A DNA stretch of 64,000 nt, from positions 62,001 to 126,000 of the forward strand of contig JAXGGA010002244.1 in the NCBI GenBank assembly GCA_038373865.1, given 5' to 3'. How positions within the stretch are numbered: position 1 is the first letter of the stretch; the number at the start of each line of letters is the position of its first letter. The notes under the pieces were generated by a model, which was given only the letters and a program-made list of their open reading frames with translations, was not told the DNA's origin and searched no databases. This stretch comes from Uloborus plumipes. Its lineage: Eukaryota; Arthropoda; Arachnida; Araneae; Uloboridae. Positions 22,858-33,605 of the stretch are shown here, in pieces. Made by a program: the position numbers and the translations under genes.

Positions 22858-22987
22858 ATTTCCACTCGTTTCTTCTTGCTTGGTGGGTACATTATTAATT
22901 GAACTAGGATTACTGGCCACCGTTTGATGGACTTGTAAGGTTGGGTTGATTTCTTCATTTTCTTTAATATCACAGAAATTTGGCAAC
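22858..22987 (-). CDS. SUCO: SUCO exon: most N-terminal exon placed
   Basis: 130 nt; donor AAT|GTAAGG is good, acceptor ATGAACAG moderate. It encodes LPNFCDIKENEEINPTLQVH and then QTVASNPSSINNVPTKQEETSGN. The first base completes a codon whose first two bases come from an exon further upstream. The mixture of one Cys and a polar, acidic linker fits the region just after the signal anchor of SUCO. The upstream partner is uncertain (see 23197-23470). Confidence 0.7.
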
Positions 22988-23196
22988 CTGTTCATAAAAA
23001 TATAAACAAGAACATTAGTTTTTCTGCAATTAGACATTTAAACACGTGACTGAAATGCATTACATGCTTTAAGTAACACAGAATAAACAGTTCACAAAAT
23101 TTTCAAAGTGGCTTTTAAGTGTTGAACAATTACCTAAAAAAGTCAAAGGTATGTAAGATACATATAAATATTCATATGTTTGAAATATATAAATAC
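22988..23196. other. Probable SUCO intron
   Basis: Short AT-rich stretch between the first confidently placed exon and the uncertain upstream frame. Confidence 0.4.
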
Positions 23197-23470
23197 CTTT
23201 GTGCATAAATGTAAAAGATAAATACAGCGTTAAGAGCACAAATGAGCAGGGATACTGAAAACACGTGTTTCGGCGTTACAAGGAACGCATTTTTCAATGC
23301 AAAAAATTGTGGTTTTATGGATGTACAGACATCCGACAAAAGCTTTTGTCCGATGTCTTCAGGGGCATCTAGTTGTGAAAAATGTGTGATGTCATACCTC
23401 TTGTTACCCTCTCCCTCACCCTTGTATAAAGTTCCCGAACCCCCTTCCCCTAAAAACCTGGACGGCCCCA
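23197..23470 (-). other. Open frame ending in a donor site: candidate 5' SUCO exon or repeat
   Basis: On the minus strand this open stretch ends in a hydrophobic segment (VFSVSLLICALNAVFIFYIY) followed by AQ and a donor CAAAG|GTATTT. Its phase (two spare bases) matches the acceptor at 22987 exactly, so it could supply the signal anchor that SUCO proteins have at their N-terminus. Against this, the frame has no ATG, and the block with the 12 bp palindrome AAACACGTGTTT (23259-23270) looks like a dispersed-repeat terminus. I leave it undecided. Confidence 0.3.
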
Positions 23471-24563
23471 AAAAAGAAAATTTCGAAACACTATGTTTGG
23501 AAAAATGAACTCATTTCATGCTTAGAATTTAATCTCAATAGTTGTTTTTGCACAATAATAAAAACTTAGGATTTTTTCCCCCGTTACGCACATCAAATAA
23601 TAACAACAATTTCCTGAAAACAGAAACAATTCAATCGGATTTTATCCCCCCCCCCCCTTTTTTTCTAATTCTAATTACTTCCGTGAAATAAAGTTTTACA
23701 AGAAAAAAAAAACTTCTTGCAAAGCTGATAACTTATTTCTCCCGCATACTTTTTATCTCTGTACTTCTTACTTGCAAAACATGTTTCTTCACAAAAGAAA
23801 ATCAATTATTCTGAATTTAAAAAAAAGACAGGGAAGATTTTCACTTTGATCAACAAAAATGAAAGCACTTGAACATTTTACGTGTCATAATTTTAGTTTA
23901 AGAGCACTATCTTGTACAAAAACAAAAGCACTTCAAATAACATTCGATTCCCCCCACCCCTCCCCTTTCGCTACAATAATTGATTTTAACGTATATTTTC
24001 CGATAAAGTGCAACAAGCCTTCCCCCCCCCCCTCACGAGTGTCGTTTTTATCGCTAGATATCCTCTCTCACTGCGCCACCTCATCCTCGCAGCACTTTCG
24101 TTTCTTACGAGACGCTGAGTAAGAAGGAAGAAAACAGTAAACAAGATAATGTGAAACGAATGAAGAAATAATCTTAAATATAGTTTAAAAAAACTAAAAA
24201 ATACGCTTTCAGAGTTAATCAAACTGAAAAGAAGATTTTCAAAATTATTGAATATTCGCTATACACTTACAATACATCAACATATAATATAGTTTAGCCT
24301 TTAGTATTAATAATAGAATTAAATATATTACTTTAGTACTTGTGGAGAACGTGAATTTCATCTTTTAGTCAGAGTTACATACATACAAACAAACAGACCC
24401 ACATGTGAAACTAATAAACTCGTTTAAAAAAAAAAATCTCTACGTGGACGATGTCACCTGGCTGATTTTGCTGCAGAAAAGTGATGTATTCATTAAACTT
24501 GCTTCGTAGTTAAGTTTAAAATATCCGGAGCGTAAGCCTACCCTAATGCACGGGTGTGCACAC
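23471..24563. other. Upstream region, partly CpG-containing
   Basis: Poly(C) tracts at about 23646 and 24024. A short, less AT-rich patch lies around 24030-24120, which could be promoter or 5' exon of SUCO, but I see no start codon/donor pair that joins in phase. Confidence 0.3.
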
Positions 24564-24921
24564 TAGGGATGCACCGATTAATCGGCAATACCGATTAATC
24601 GACCACTTTGCCGATTATTAATAATAGGCAAAATTTCGCCGATTAATCGGCGGAAAAATATCCAAAATATTCTTTTTATACACTTTCACAAAAGTTTTCC
24701 GTCAGCGAGAAACTATGATGGATATTTTATTAACAGTAAATAGATGAAATTTTCTGCAATCTTTACTATAATACGTAGCATGAAAGCGTACAGAGCATGA
24801 ACAAAATAATTAGTCATAAAATGCCTAAAACTGCATAGAATATTAAAATATAACCCTTACAGCTGATAGTTATGTGATTAAATTGGACTGCGAAAAAATG
24901 AGTATTTCATTTTATTTATAA

Positions 24922-26591
24922 CTAGCCGGGTACCCGGCCCTGCCCGGGTTTCGGCCGGGTATGGTGTTTTAGTGACACTCGTTCATGAATTTTTCAACAT
25001 TAAAGTGCATATCTATACACACAATGGCTACTTCTGTAAACAATGGCAATTTTTTCTGACTGGACAAACTAAAAAACTGTATTACACACCTTAAATACAA
25101 ATGCAAGCTACAAATAATGTTTAGGTAAATCGGAAATGTTATAAGCTTGGTACAGGGTGAGGCGGAGAAACTTGCAGACTTGAAAAGTCAACTAAGAGAA
25201 AAGTACATCATGTATCAGTTTACTACTTTTTATAAGATATGGTACCCATTCTGAATTTTTATATTAGTTAGATTTAAAAACTACATCGGGAAGAATGACG
25301 GCCCCTGTTAATGATGCACTCATGTACCCTAGATTTGTTGCACTCTTTCGAGCATATCGACTGATGGGATGTTGGTGATAGCAAGCCGGATGTTGTTCTC
25401 CAGGCGTTGCAGGGTTCGGGGCTTGTCGTTGTAAACGATCGATTTGAGATACCCCCATAAAAAATAGTCCCAGAGTGTCAAATCGGAAGAGCGGTCCGGC
25501 CACGGTACGTCACCTTTCAAGGAGACGTTATCACTCAACTGGTGAACCACAGCAAGTTTGTAGGGATGAAACTGGAGTTCGTTGTGAAGAATTCGTCTCA
25601 ATGTCCAATCAAAAATCCCCAAAGCAGCAGCGTGTTTACGCGCCGAACGCCTGGGAGAGCGCAAAAACGACTCCCTCACTTTTTCGACGTTTTCTAGGGT
25701 TCTGGAAATCCGTTGACCTCCTGGACCTCTGTTTGCCACACTCTCACTTTCCCTGAATGTTTTCAATCACAAAACAGTCGATTCTCAGCCAGGAATGGGA
25801 ACAACGGGCTGAATTTTGAGCCGAGTTCGGAAGGCACGTTGAGTGGCGACCACCGAAAGATTATTTGAAAAGTAAGATTCGACGGCGAACGCTCGTTGCT
25901 CCTTTACCCAACGCATGGCGACAACTAAACTATGAGATAACAAAACTTCAGGACCCTCTCTTTAAAATGAGACTCTTCCTACTCTTTTCTGACCACTCCT
26001 TGCTAATTAGCATCCAATTAAAATCAGTAAGTTTCTATGTCGCACCCTGTAAAATCAATCGCACTGGAGTCAAGTATTTCCAAACATTACACGTAAAATA
26101 AGTCCCATCATTAGTTTATATCCTTGTGACTACATTGGTGAAAACATCTTACGTACCTAACTTAGAAATTTTTTGACTATAAACATTTTCTGTTCTCTAA
26201 CTGTTGCCAAAATCAATTATCTTTTTATTTACCCCGTTAGCGATTATTGGCACAGATGAATATAAAAATCCTAAGAAAGCAATAAATTTCATACTTACTT
26301 CAGTGAAGCCTTGGTTCACATTTTCATTATGATCACTATTAATATTGTTGTTGCCAGGCAATAAATTTTTGCAACAATGGACTGAAAATTTAATCATTTA
26401 ATGGGGAAACTACATGAAATTTACTATTTCCCATAACTTTTTTGAACTAAGCTTTTTAGAAATAAATTATAGCTTATCCTGCTCCCTGTTACTGTAGCTA
26501 TCTACGGTGAAAAAATGGTTAAAATCGGTCCAGTAGTTTGGAAGATTACCCCGGACATACGGATACAAAAGTAGTCTTTTATGTATATAGA
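24922..26591 (-). mobile_element. Helitron, non-autonomous, nested in the hAT element
   Basis: Read on the minus strand it starts A|TCTATATACATAAAAGAC and ends GGCTAG|T. Near the 3' end is a GC hairpin (ACCCGGC paired with GCCGGGT). Insertion between A and T, TC start and CTAG end are Helitron rules. The 5' part contains ACTACTGGACCGATTTTAAC, like the ACTACTGGTTCGATTTG block of the element at 47768. No Rep/helicase frame; 1670 bp including a nested element. Confidence 0.8.
25153..26049 (-). mobile_element. Deleted Tc1/mariner-superfamily element nested in the Helitron
   Basis: Flanked by TA. Termini are CAGGGTGAGGCGGAGAAACT and (read back) CAGGGTGCGACATAGAAACT. A minus-strand open frame (25766-25329) encodes part of a transposase: an N-terminal helix-turn-helix portion (SARKHAAALGIFDWTLRRIL) runs directly into the far C-terminal DDE region (WPDRSSDLTLWDYFLWGYLK). 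The missing middle indicates an internal deletion of several hundred bases that by chance kept the frame. It is not an active transposase. Confidence 0.8.
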
Positions 26592-26730
26592 TCAGTCAAA
26601 TTTGGCCAATCAACTGGCGGAAAAAGTATTTTTTAGATAAAATTGCTTATAGTATTTCTTGAGCAAGAAACTACGAAGAGCAAATTGATAAACAAGAAAT
26701 AAATAATTTTCTGCAATTCCAAGTATAATA

Positions 26731-26970
26731 TCGTCGGACCATGCTAAAATTACGAATGTGAAAATTGGCACTTTTCAGGAAAGCCAAAAAACTGAATATA
26801 ATTTTTTTCCACCTCAACGCGTTTGGCTATTTTCAATTTTTAAATTTTATAGATATCTTTAAGTGTAAAACTATCGTTCGAAGGTATCCTTTTAATTTTA
26901 ATTATTTGTAAAATTCGAACTTGAAAAACGCGATTTTTCACATTCGCTATTTTAGCATGGTGCCGACGAT
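26731..26970 (-). mobile_element. Foldback MITE family F1, copy 2
   Basis: Reverse-orientation partner of 4943-5196. Ends are TCGTCGGACCATGCTAAAAT and (read back) ATCGTCGGCACCATGCTAAA. It lies in hAT-element sequence beside the Helitron. Confidence 0.8.
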
Positions 26971-27617
26971 ATGTAGTAGGAAAGTGTAGTGAGTAAAAAC
27001 GAAACAAATGATTCAAAGAATGAAATATAAAAAAAACTAATCCTCACAGTTGATATAATTTTTTTACCAATTAATTTTCCTATTTTGAATAAATATGCAC
27101 ATATAGAAAATGTTGCAACGCTTTTCATGTGTCGATATTTTTCTCTGAGCAGAGTGCTTTTAGTTAACCTTTTATTTTCAAAGAATAACAGTTTTGAAAT
27201 TGCATGGTTACTACTAATTGAAAAATCAATTTAAATTAAAAGTGCACTCTTAAATTAGAGTGCTCACCACAGTCTCAAGCTGTTTTCTTCTCTAAATTAA
27301 ATGTCTAGTTAGCATAATTAACAACGTTTTAATTATATTGTGTGTTAATCTAATTATACCAACAATAATATGAAAATTGGTTCAAAAAATAGGAAAACAT
27401 TTTTACATTTATTTTGGGAAAGTTAGAAAAAAAAAAATCTTCTCTCAGAAATAAATTAGTAACCATCTTTAAAGTCGGAACTGTAAAAGAAAGGAAAAAA
27501 ACACTGATGATGAAAAAATAATCATCCTGATGATTAATCGGCTTTGCCGATTCATCGACCGATTATCAACAGCCGATTAATCGGTAATCGGCCAATTTGC
27601 TTATCAGTGCATCCCTA

Positions 27618-27680
27618 GTACACACCCAAAAAAGCAACATCGCATCCTCCATCAAACCCACGAACACCTCAAAGAATGTC
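27618..27680. other. Short flank between two transposons
   Basis: Contains the right hAT target duplication and nothing else recognisable. Confidence 0.4.
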
Positions 27681-28797
27681 AATAGGAAAGTTTTCGATTT
27701 TTCAATTTTCTTTCTTCTGGTTGAGTTCCACACATGAACATCATCTGTGATTTCTTTTTTTTTTTTTTTTTTTTGCAATACAAGTATTTTTCAAAAAATG
27801 ATTTTTAATGTTCAAGCGACGGTGATGTCATACGGCTGGTTGGATTTTTTTATGCTCTTCGACCGCGGGCGCCAATAGAGCGAGATCCTTGGATTACGAA
27901 AGCGGCTAAACAGGTTTTTCCCCGCAATCACAACAATGAGCAGGGCTGCCGTATTAGGTAAAAGTTGGCAAAAGTAATGCAATTCTAAAAATTTGACAAA
28001 CCAAAGTGCACTCGATGATGATCAGAACAAATAAATGTTCGAAAATATGGAAAATCGAAAGCACAGCTTGAAACCGTTGAACTCATCTTAACCCGTTACC
28101 TCCCAGTGATCTATTTATAGATCACCTCTTTTCAGACTCCTCACTGAAAACTATACCTACACTTTTATTATTTCTTATTCTTATTAGCTGGTTTCTTTAA
28201 AGGAATAACGTATAATAAGAAAAAGCATTGAGGATTTGAGGATATATAACTAATGTATTTTTCGATACGTGTGTCTAAGTGTTCATTGTTATACTTTACA
28301 GAAAAACGAAGATTATTTTAATGCAAACAAACTCAAAATATTAATCTGTTCCCTAAATTAATTGAAAAGTAACCAAAAAAAAAATATCACAAAGCTAATA
28401 AAGTTTATATAATTCAAACAAAATTTTAGGCAGATATTTTTTTTCCCAAGAAATTGAAGAATGAAGCAAAAAACAGCTTACTATTTTAAAAAATTAAATG
28501 TACAACTGATTTTCATAATTACTTTTTGCATTAACTTATTATATCCAAAAGAAGACAAAAAAAAAAACAATCTTTTATCGATTTATCTTAGATATGTAGT
28601 GTAGCTTCAAATGAGATCTGCACTTTGAGGGTTAACGCGGAAAAACAATACCGGAACGATGTTGTTTTCCGTTCCTTGAAAAGCCAATCAGGAAAGTGGG
28701 ATCACGGAAAGTTATCAGCATTTTGTAAAGCCATTATTGATTCGTACCTTGCCCATGAATAAAGCTGTCATTAAAACGGCGACAAAACATTCCTATT
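27681..28797. mobile_element. Inverted-repeat element family P1, copy 1 (interrupted)
   Basis: Ends AATAGGAAAGTTTTCGA and (read back) AATAGGAATGTTTTGTC match the family at 36961-37645 and 48632-49284. It shares the subterminal TTTTTCAATTTT and an ACATGAACATCA-type block, and has TGATGTCA where the other copies have TGACGTCA. It is split by a TTAA-flanked insertion (28092-28631); without it the element is about 570 bp, close to its relatives. Confidence 0.65.
28092..28631. mobile_element. TTAA-flanked MITE (piggyBac-like) inserted in P1 copy 1
   Basis: TTAA at 28088-28091 and 28632-28635. The left end is CCCGTTACCTCCCAGTG, followed by the palindrome GTGATCTATTTATAGATCAC; the right end read back is CCCTCAAAGTGCAGATC. 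540 bp, no coding content. Confidence 0.55.
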
Positions 28798-29417
28798 GAC
28801 TCCGCCAGGTATTAACCTTTGGCATACAGCCAATCGACCGAGGCACCATTCGAACTCAACAGCTGACGCAGATCTTCTTTCCTCTCTCTCGAATTAGGAT
28901 TTTGTCCTTGCGCATCACACGGAAGCGTTTAAAATTTAACAAAATGGAAACTTAATTGTCGTGGGTGAATATGTTATCAAATATTTTTTGTCGAGGGGTG
29001 GTTACAGATTTGGGGGCCCGTCGCAATGCATTTTTAGGTGTCGCTTAGTAATGAGAGAAATATATGAAATTTTCACAAAATTTTCATGTGCCTTTTTCGG
29101 AACTACTTCGAGGCCCCTCGTCATTGCGATACGGTAAATCCGCACTGACTTTTTTATGCCCCCCTCCCCCCATAAAAAGAAGGAAATAATATAGTTAATT
29201 CAATCTTCATTATTTCACTGGCTTACATTGTTTGTATCTGTAACGATAAAGACCAAAAGATATTCTGATTTTTTTTTTCATAGGCACCAGCGGAAAAGGT
29301 GTTTTCGGTGGTGGAGGCACTACTGGTAGCGTAACTACAAATTAAGACAATTGATCGACAGGCGATTAAACATTAATTTAAAAATGTAATTTAAAACTAA
29401 ATAAAACTTTGTCCTGT
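28798..29417. other. Repeat-like sequence without a gene
   Basis: The stretch 28990-29150 has a GGGGCCCGTCGCAATGC block and an inverted GAGGCCCCTCGTCATTGCG partner, resembling the interior of the hAT MITE at 45053. A C-rich tract lies at about 29160. No coding frame. Confidence 0.4.
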
Positions 29418-29430
29418 TGTATCTAGCGCG

Positions 29431-29934
29431 AGGGCCGTGGTGGCCCGATCGGTAAGGCATCGGACTCGTGTCCGGAGGGACCCAGGTTCGATACCAGCCG
29501 ATCAAAGATCCACCGTCTTGATTAATGGTGGCTGGGATGCGTTAAAAATGTCGTGGTCACAAAGTCCTCCAAGTGAAACGATATCTCTGGGCAGTGGCGT
29601 ACATAGCGCCCCCGCAACCCCCGTGGCGCGGGGGGGGGGCGCAAGAGGTTTGAGGGCGTCCGATCCAGAAAAATAGGACTATAGGTTACACTGGAAAAAT
29701 ATTTTTTTACATTTTAATAGAGGGGTGGGAGGCGCACTTACAAATCTTGCTGGGGAGCGCACCTTAGTCTATGTACGCTACTGCCTCTGGGGGTGCTGGG
29801 CCTAGGGTTTGCTCGACCCTAGGTTCTGGTTCAAAATTAAGAACAGAGCGCTCCTCAGGGCCCTATCTCGGTTAAACCACGAAGCTGTGATAGGTACGTG
29901 GGACCCTGGAGTGTGAAATGGAAGTGAAATGAAA
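29431..29934 (+). repeat. tRNA-derived SINE with 13 bp target duplication
   Basis: Perfect direct repeats TGTATCTAGCGCG flank it (29418-29430 and 29935-29947). The head resembles a tRNA: an A-box-like TGGCCCGATCGGTAAGG, an anticodon-like loop around ACTCGTGT, and a B box GGTTCGATACC. The body follows (GGTGGCTGGG...AACAGAGCGCTC). A MITE (29592-29783) interrupts it, so the SINE itself is about 304 bp. Long target duplications imply mobilisation by a LINE reverse transcriptase. The truncated copy at 12718 confirms it is a dispersed family. Confidence 0.9.
29592..29783. mobile_element. hAT MITE inserted in the SINE
   Basis: 192 bp; ends CAGTGGCGTACATAG and (read back) CAGTAGCGTACATAG; target duplications TCTCTGGG and CCTCTGGG (7 of 8). 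Its interior has a poly(G) tract. Single ends of the same family (CAGTGTCGTACGCAG, CAGTGGCGTACTCAG) appear at about 31566 and, on the minus strand, 34493. Confidence 0.85.
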
Positions 29935-29947
29935 TGTATCTAGCGCG

Positions 29948-32413
29948 CATCAAGGGATGAATCATGTGGGCTAATAAGCCCAATATGGCCTAAAACTATG
30001 TTTTAGAGTTCAATTTCGAGAAATTATGTGGGGAGAGCTCCAAGCCTCCGATTTGTTTGTACTACTTATTCTCACACCACATTTCACACACGGCTCAAAG
30101 TGTAAGTGCCTCTAAAAGACGGGATAACTTTGAATCAGATAAATAAATAATTTCAACATATACATATTTTTTTCTATCTATATAGAATATATCCAGGGGT
30201 TTTTTTGGGGGGGGGGGTAACTATACATTATTTTAGGAATTTCTCTCTTCCCTTTTATTCAGTGCCAAAGAGAAAATGTAGATGACTAATGTTTTAAGAT
30301 AACTGACAAGAAGGTTTTACTCGTAAATTATTTTTTCGCAACCAGATCTTACTTGCCGAAAATAAAGAAAGTCCGCGAACCATCGAAACGGGTATTTTTA
30401 TCACGTACTTTCCGAAGAACCATCATAGTTGATTGAAAGTCCACTGCATTCCATCTTGTCTAGTCTACCCACAGACTTCGAAAAAGAAAACTCCAGCTTT
30501 TAAGAACACTGCAGCTTGCAGCAGATACATACATTAATCCGATGTAAGAGGAATACAAATTTTGAATTTGTGGAGGAGAATAAAGAGGTGCCCCACGTAA
30601 TGAAACCGGTTGCTACCTTTTGTGGGTTTTCCACTCATGTTATGAAAAAATCGGTAAGAAATTCTCAGAAAGTTATTCTACTATGTAGAAGAAAAATCGA
30701 GTCAAAAAGTCTGAAGTTAAACATTTAATTTGTAAGAAGCACCTTCGATAATCTTTCCAAATTTACCATAACTTCGATTTCCCGAACCATCACTTTTTCC
30801 CATAATACCGCTGCCACAGTTCAACACTGATACATATTTAAAATTGCTGTTTTGAGATAAACGCACTTGAACATATGTTTTTACGCTCTGTAATACAGGA
30901 AATGCTCAAGGAAATTGAAATTAAAAGAGGGAAGAAACTAGAATAGCTCAGGAAAAATATTAAAATTTATTGCCAACAACTTATCACTACAAAAAGAAAA
31001 GTAATTTGTATGGTAAGAGAAAAAAATAGACCAAAAACATATTTGTATTTTTAAAAATAAAACAAAAAGATTTCATAAATACGTTCTTCATAACTTTTCT
31101 TGAGATCATTGGTTCAAAAACGCAATGGTTTCAATAAGTTAGAAAAAGTTCGATTCCATGAAACACGAAAAACAGCATGTCTAATTTAACTTTCACCGGC
31201 ACTTGTATGTTCAAGGGATTTTTTTTTTATATTTATAATTTTTAAAAAAAAATTAAAAATTAGTTTACCATCCCCCTCTCCACAATCTTCACCCTTTTTC
31301 ACAACATGTTTTTAAAACTTGATCTTTTCAGCGCCGAAATCGTAGTTATTTACAAAATAAGTTGCATTTCGGCCCATTTCCCAAAGAAATATAAATGCCC
31401 TCTCACTCATTTTTAAATTCTATATTTACTTATTTCTAGTTTTTCTTCGCCATTTCTGTTGATCAATTTTGTGCAAAAACTGAAACCCAAAGAACGTTAT
31501 GGTTTATGTTTAGTTACAAAATTTCATATGAATTGCATTTTGCAATGCTATTTATCGTGAAGTCAGTGTCGTACGCAGACAAACCATTTCGGGGGGGGGG
31601 GGGGGGGGGGGCTGAGAGCAAAATTCATCAGGTAAATTTTTAAAATGAAATAAAAGTTCCAAAACAAATTTTAGATGAACCTTCATTTGTATGGCGGTGG
31701 GGGTAGAATGGTATAAGTATGGTAAGTGGGAGGGGGGGAGTGCTTTTCTCAGGAATATTTTGAAACTAGAGCTCAAAAATTTCAATTATTCTGATAAACT
31801 TAGCACTGTCTGGGTAAAGATAGGCTCAGGGATGCTTCCTGGAAAATTTTCCAAAATTAAAGTTGTAAAAATATAATCGCAGGCCATCATTGGAGTATCG
31901 ATAAGAGAAAGAATGAGAATTCAAAACTCAAACTAATTTGCGGAAACCTCCAAAAGTACAATCTAAGATTGTCTGATCGTTGCTTTTATTAGGAAGTTTT
32001 TCGAACCTTTGGTAATGTTAGGGGAAAGGACGGGGTTCTGGGGCTCCCCCCGGCACTTTTTTGAAGTCGCCTCAATATGTGACAGTGTTACCAGAGAAGG
32101 GTTAGGTCTCTTCGTCTTTTTTTTCAAAATTGAAACCCTAAAAATATAATTGTATGTCATCTTTGATAACGTTGGGAAGAGGAATGGGGTTCGGCTTTCT
32201 ACCCCCGGGAATATTTGAAGCTCAAAAATGCAATTTTTGGTGGCTTTTGGAAAGGACTGTTATGCTTCATGCAGTTTTTCTTTTCTCAAAACATTTTTCT
32301 TGTGTGCAATAAAATTTTCTATTTCCTTTTCTGCCTCTAAATTTTACCCATTTTTAGCCTACTTTCCCGTTAAAAATAAAAGAAAGACGAAAAAAGTATT
32401 AAAATTGGCTTAA
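29948..32413. other. Repeat-derived sequence, no gene seen
   Basis: Poly(G) tracts at about 30208 and a run of about 20 G at 31591-31611. From 31560 to 32240 there are several blocks of the type 'gttag-ggaaagg-ggggttc-ggctccccc', which look like decayed copies of one repeat. No open frame has protein-like features. Confidence 0.45.
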
Positions 32414-33605
32414 TGCATCTAAAAAATATCGCCAAGTCCAAAAAATATCGCCAAGTTAAAAAAAATATCGCCAAGACCAAAAAATATCGCCAAGTTAAAA
32501 AAATAAAAAGGTAAAATGAATATCGAAAAATTAAAAATTTGAAAGTAGGGTATTGAGATGGGGAATTTGTGTGTCGGTCGGTCTGTCGGTCGGTCTGTCT
32601 GTCTGTCCCCCCCTAATAACTTTTGAATGAATATTCCGATTTGGACAAACTTTTTTTTGTTGGAAAGATCTCGGCGAGTACAGCTCATTCCCATATTTGA
32701 TTTTTCGATTTGAACAATTTTTGGTTCAACTTTGAGCCGTTCAAACAACCTGTCCCGCGATGCTAACTTTTTAGTTAACAGTCCGATTTGAACAAACTTT
32801 TTTTTGTTCGAAAGATCTTTTCAAGGATACTTCATTCCTGTATCTACATTTTCGATTTGAACAATTTTTCGTTCAACATTGAACGTTCAAGCAACTTTCC
32901 CCAATAACTTTGAATGAACTTCGATTTGAACAAACTTTTTTTGTGGATAGATCTCGCGATACAACTCATTCCATATTGATTTTTCGATTTGAACAATTTT
33001 GGTTCACATGAACGTTCAAGCACCTTCCCCCCTAATAACTTTTGAATGAACATTCCGATTTGAACAAACTTTTTTTTGTTGGAAAGATTTCGGCGAGTAC
33101 AACTCATTCCCATATTTGATTTTTCGATTTGAACAATTTTTGGTTCAACTTTGAACCGTTCAAACAACCTGTCCCGCGATGCTAACTTTTGAGTGAACAG
33201 TCCGATTTCAACAAACTTTTTTTGTTCGAAAGATCTTATCAAGGATACTTCATTCCCGTATTTACATTTCCGATTTGAACAATTTTTCGTTCAACATTGA
33301 ACCGCTCAAGCAAGCTGTCACCCCTAATAATTTTTGAGTGAACAGTCCGATTTAAATAAACTTTTTTTTGTTCGAAGGATCTCAGCAAGGATACTTCATT
33401 ACAGTATTTAAATTTTCAATTTGAACATTTTTTCGTTCAACATTGAACCGTTCAAGCAACCTTTCCCCACCTAATAACTTCTGAGTGAACCATCCGAATG
33501 GAATAAACTTTTTTTTGTTTGAAAGATCTCGGAGAGGTTCATTCCCTTATTTCGCTTTTTGGTTTGAACCATTTTTCGTTCAATATTGAACCGTTCAGAA
33601 AAAAA
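32414..33605 (-). mobile_element. Helentron/HINE-like element with a minisatellite of about 145 bp
   Basis: Four ATATCGCCAAG direct repeats (32424-32494) are followed by a (GTCY)n microsatellite (about 32573-32607) and then about seven tandem units of roughly 135-147 bp (starts near 32608, 32752, 32897, 33031, 33172, 33317, 33464). Each unit contains CCGATTTGAACAAAC-TTTTTTTG and GAACAATTTTTCGTTCAAC. A microsatellite next to central tandem repeats of about 150 bp is the known layout of DINE/HINE elements, read here on the minus strand. Minus-strand frames of 109 and 132 codons only translate the tandem units. Confidence 0.6.

Larger units (their letters stand above)
24564..27617. mobile_element. 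hAT-type element, host of nested insertions
   Basis: Ends are TAGGGATGCACCGATTAATC and (read back) TAGGGATGCACTGATAAGC. Target duplications are GTGCACAC (24556-24563) and GTACACAC (27618-27625), 7 of 8 identical. Subterminal palindromes CCGATTAATCGG recur several times at both ends. Without the insertions inside, only about 1.1 kb belongs to the hAT element itself, and it has no transposase frame. Confidence 0.85.

Noticed and set aside
23986..24222. Minus-strand 78-codon hydrophobic frame considered as the SUCO start exon
   Set aside because: No donor site in the phase needed to join 22987 was found, and the hydrophobic part is low complexity.
25475..25756. Plus-strand 93-codon frame
   Set aside because: Antisense to the deleted mariner-type transposase.
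29431..29505. Functional tRNA gene
   Set aside because: Head is tRNA-like but runs straight into a SINE body flanked by target duplications, so it is a SINE promoter region.
32419..33242. Minus-strand frames of 109 and 132 codons with an internally repeated protein sequence
   Set aside because: The protein repeat only reflects the DNA tandem units of about 145 bp; frameshifts between units break it.
32414..33605. Tandem array considered as a CRISPR array
   Set aside because: Units of about 145 bp without repeat/spacer structure, in a eukaryotic genome.
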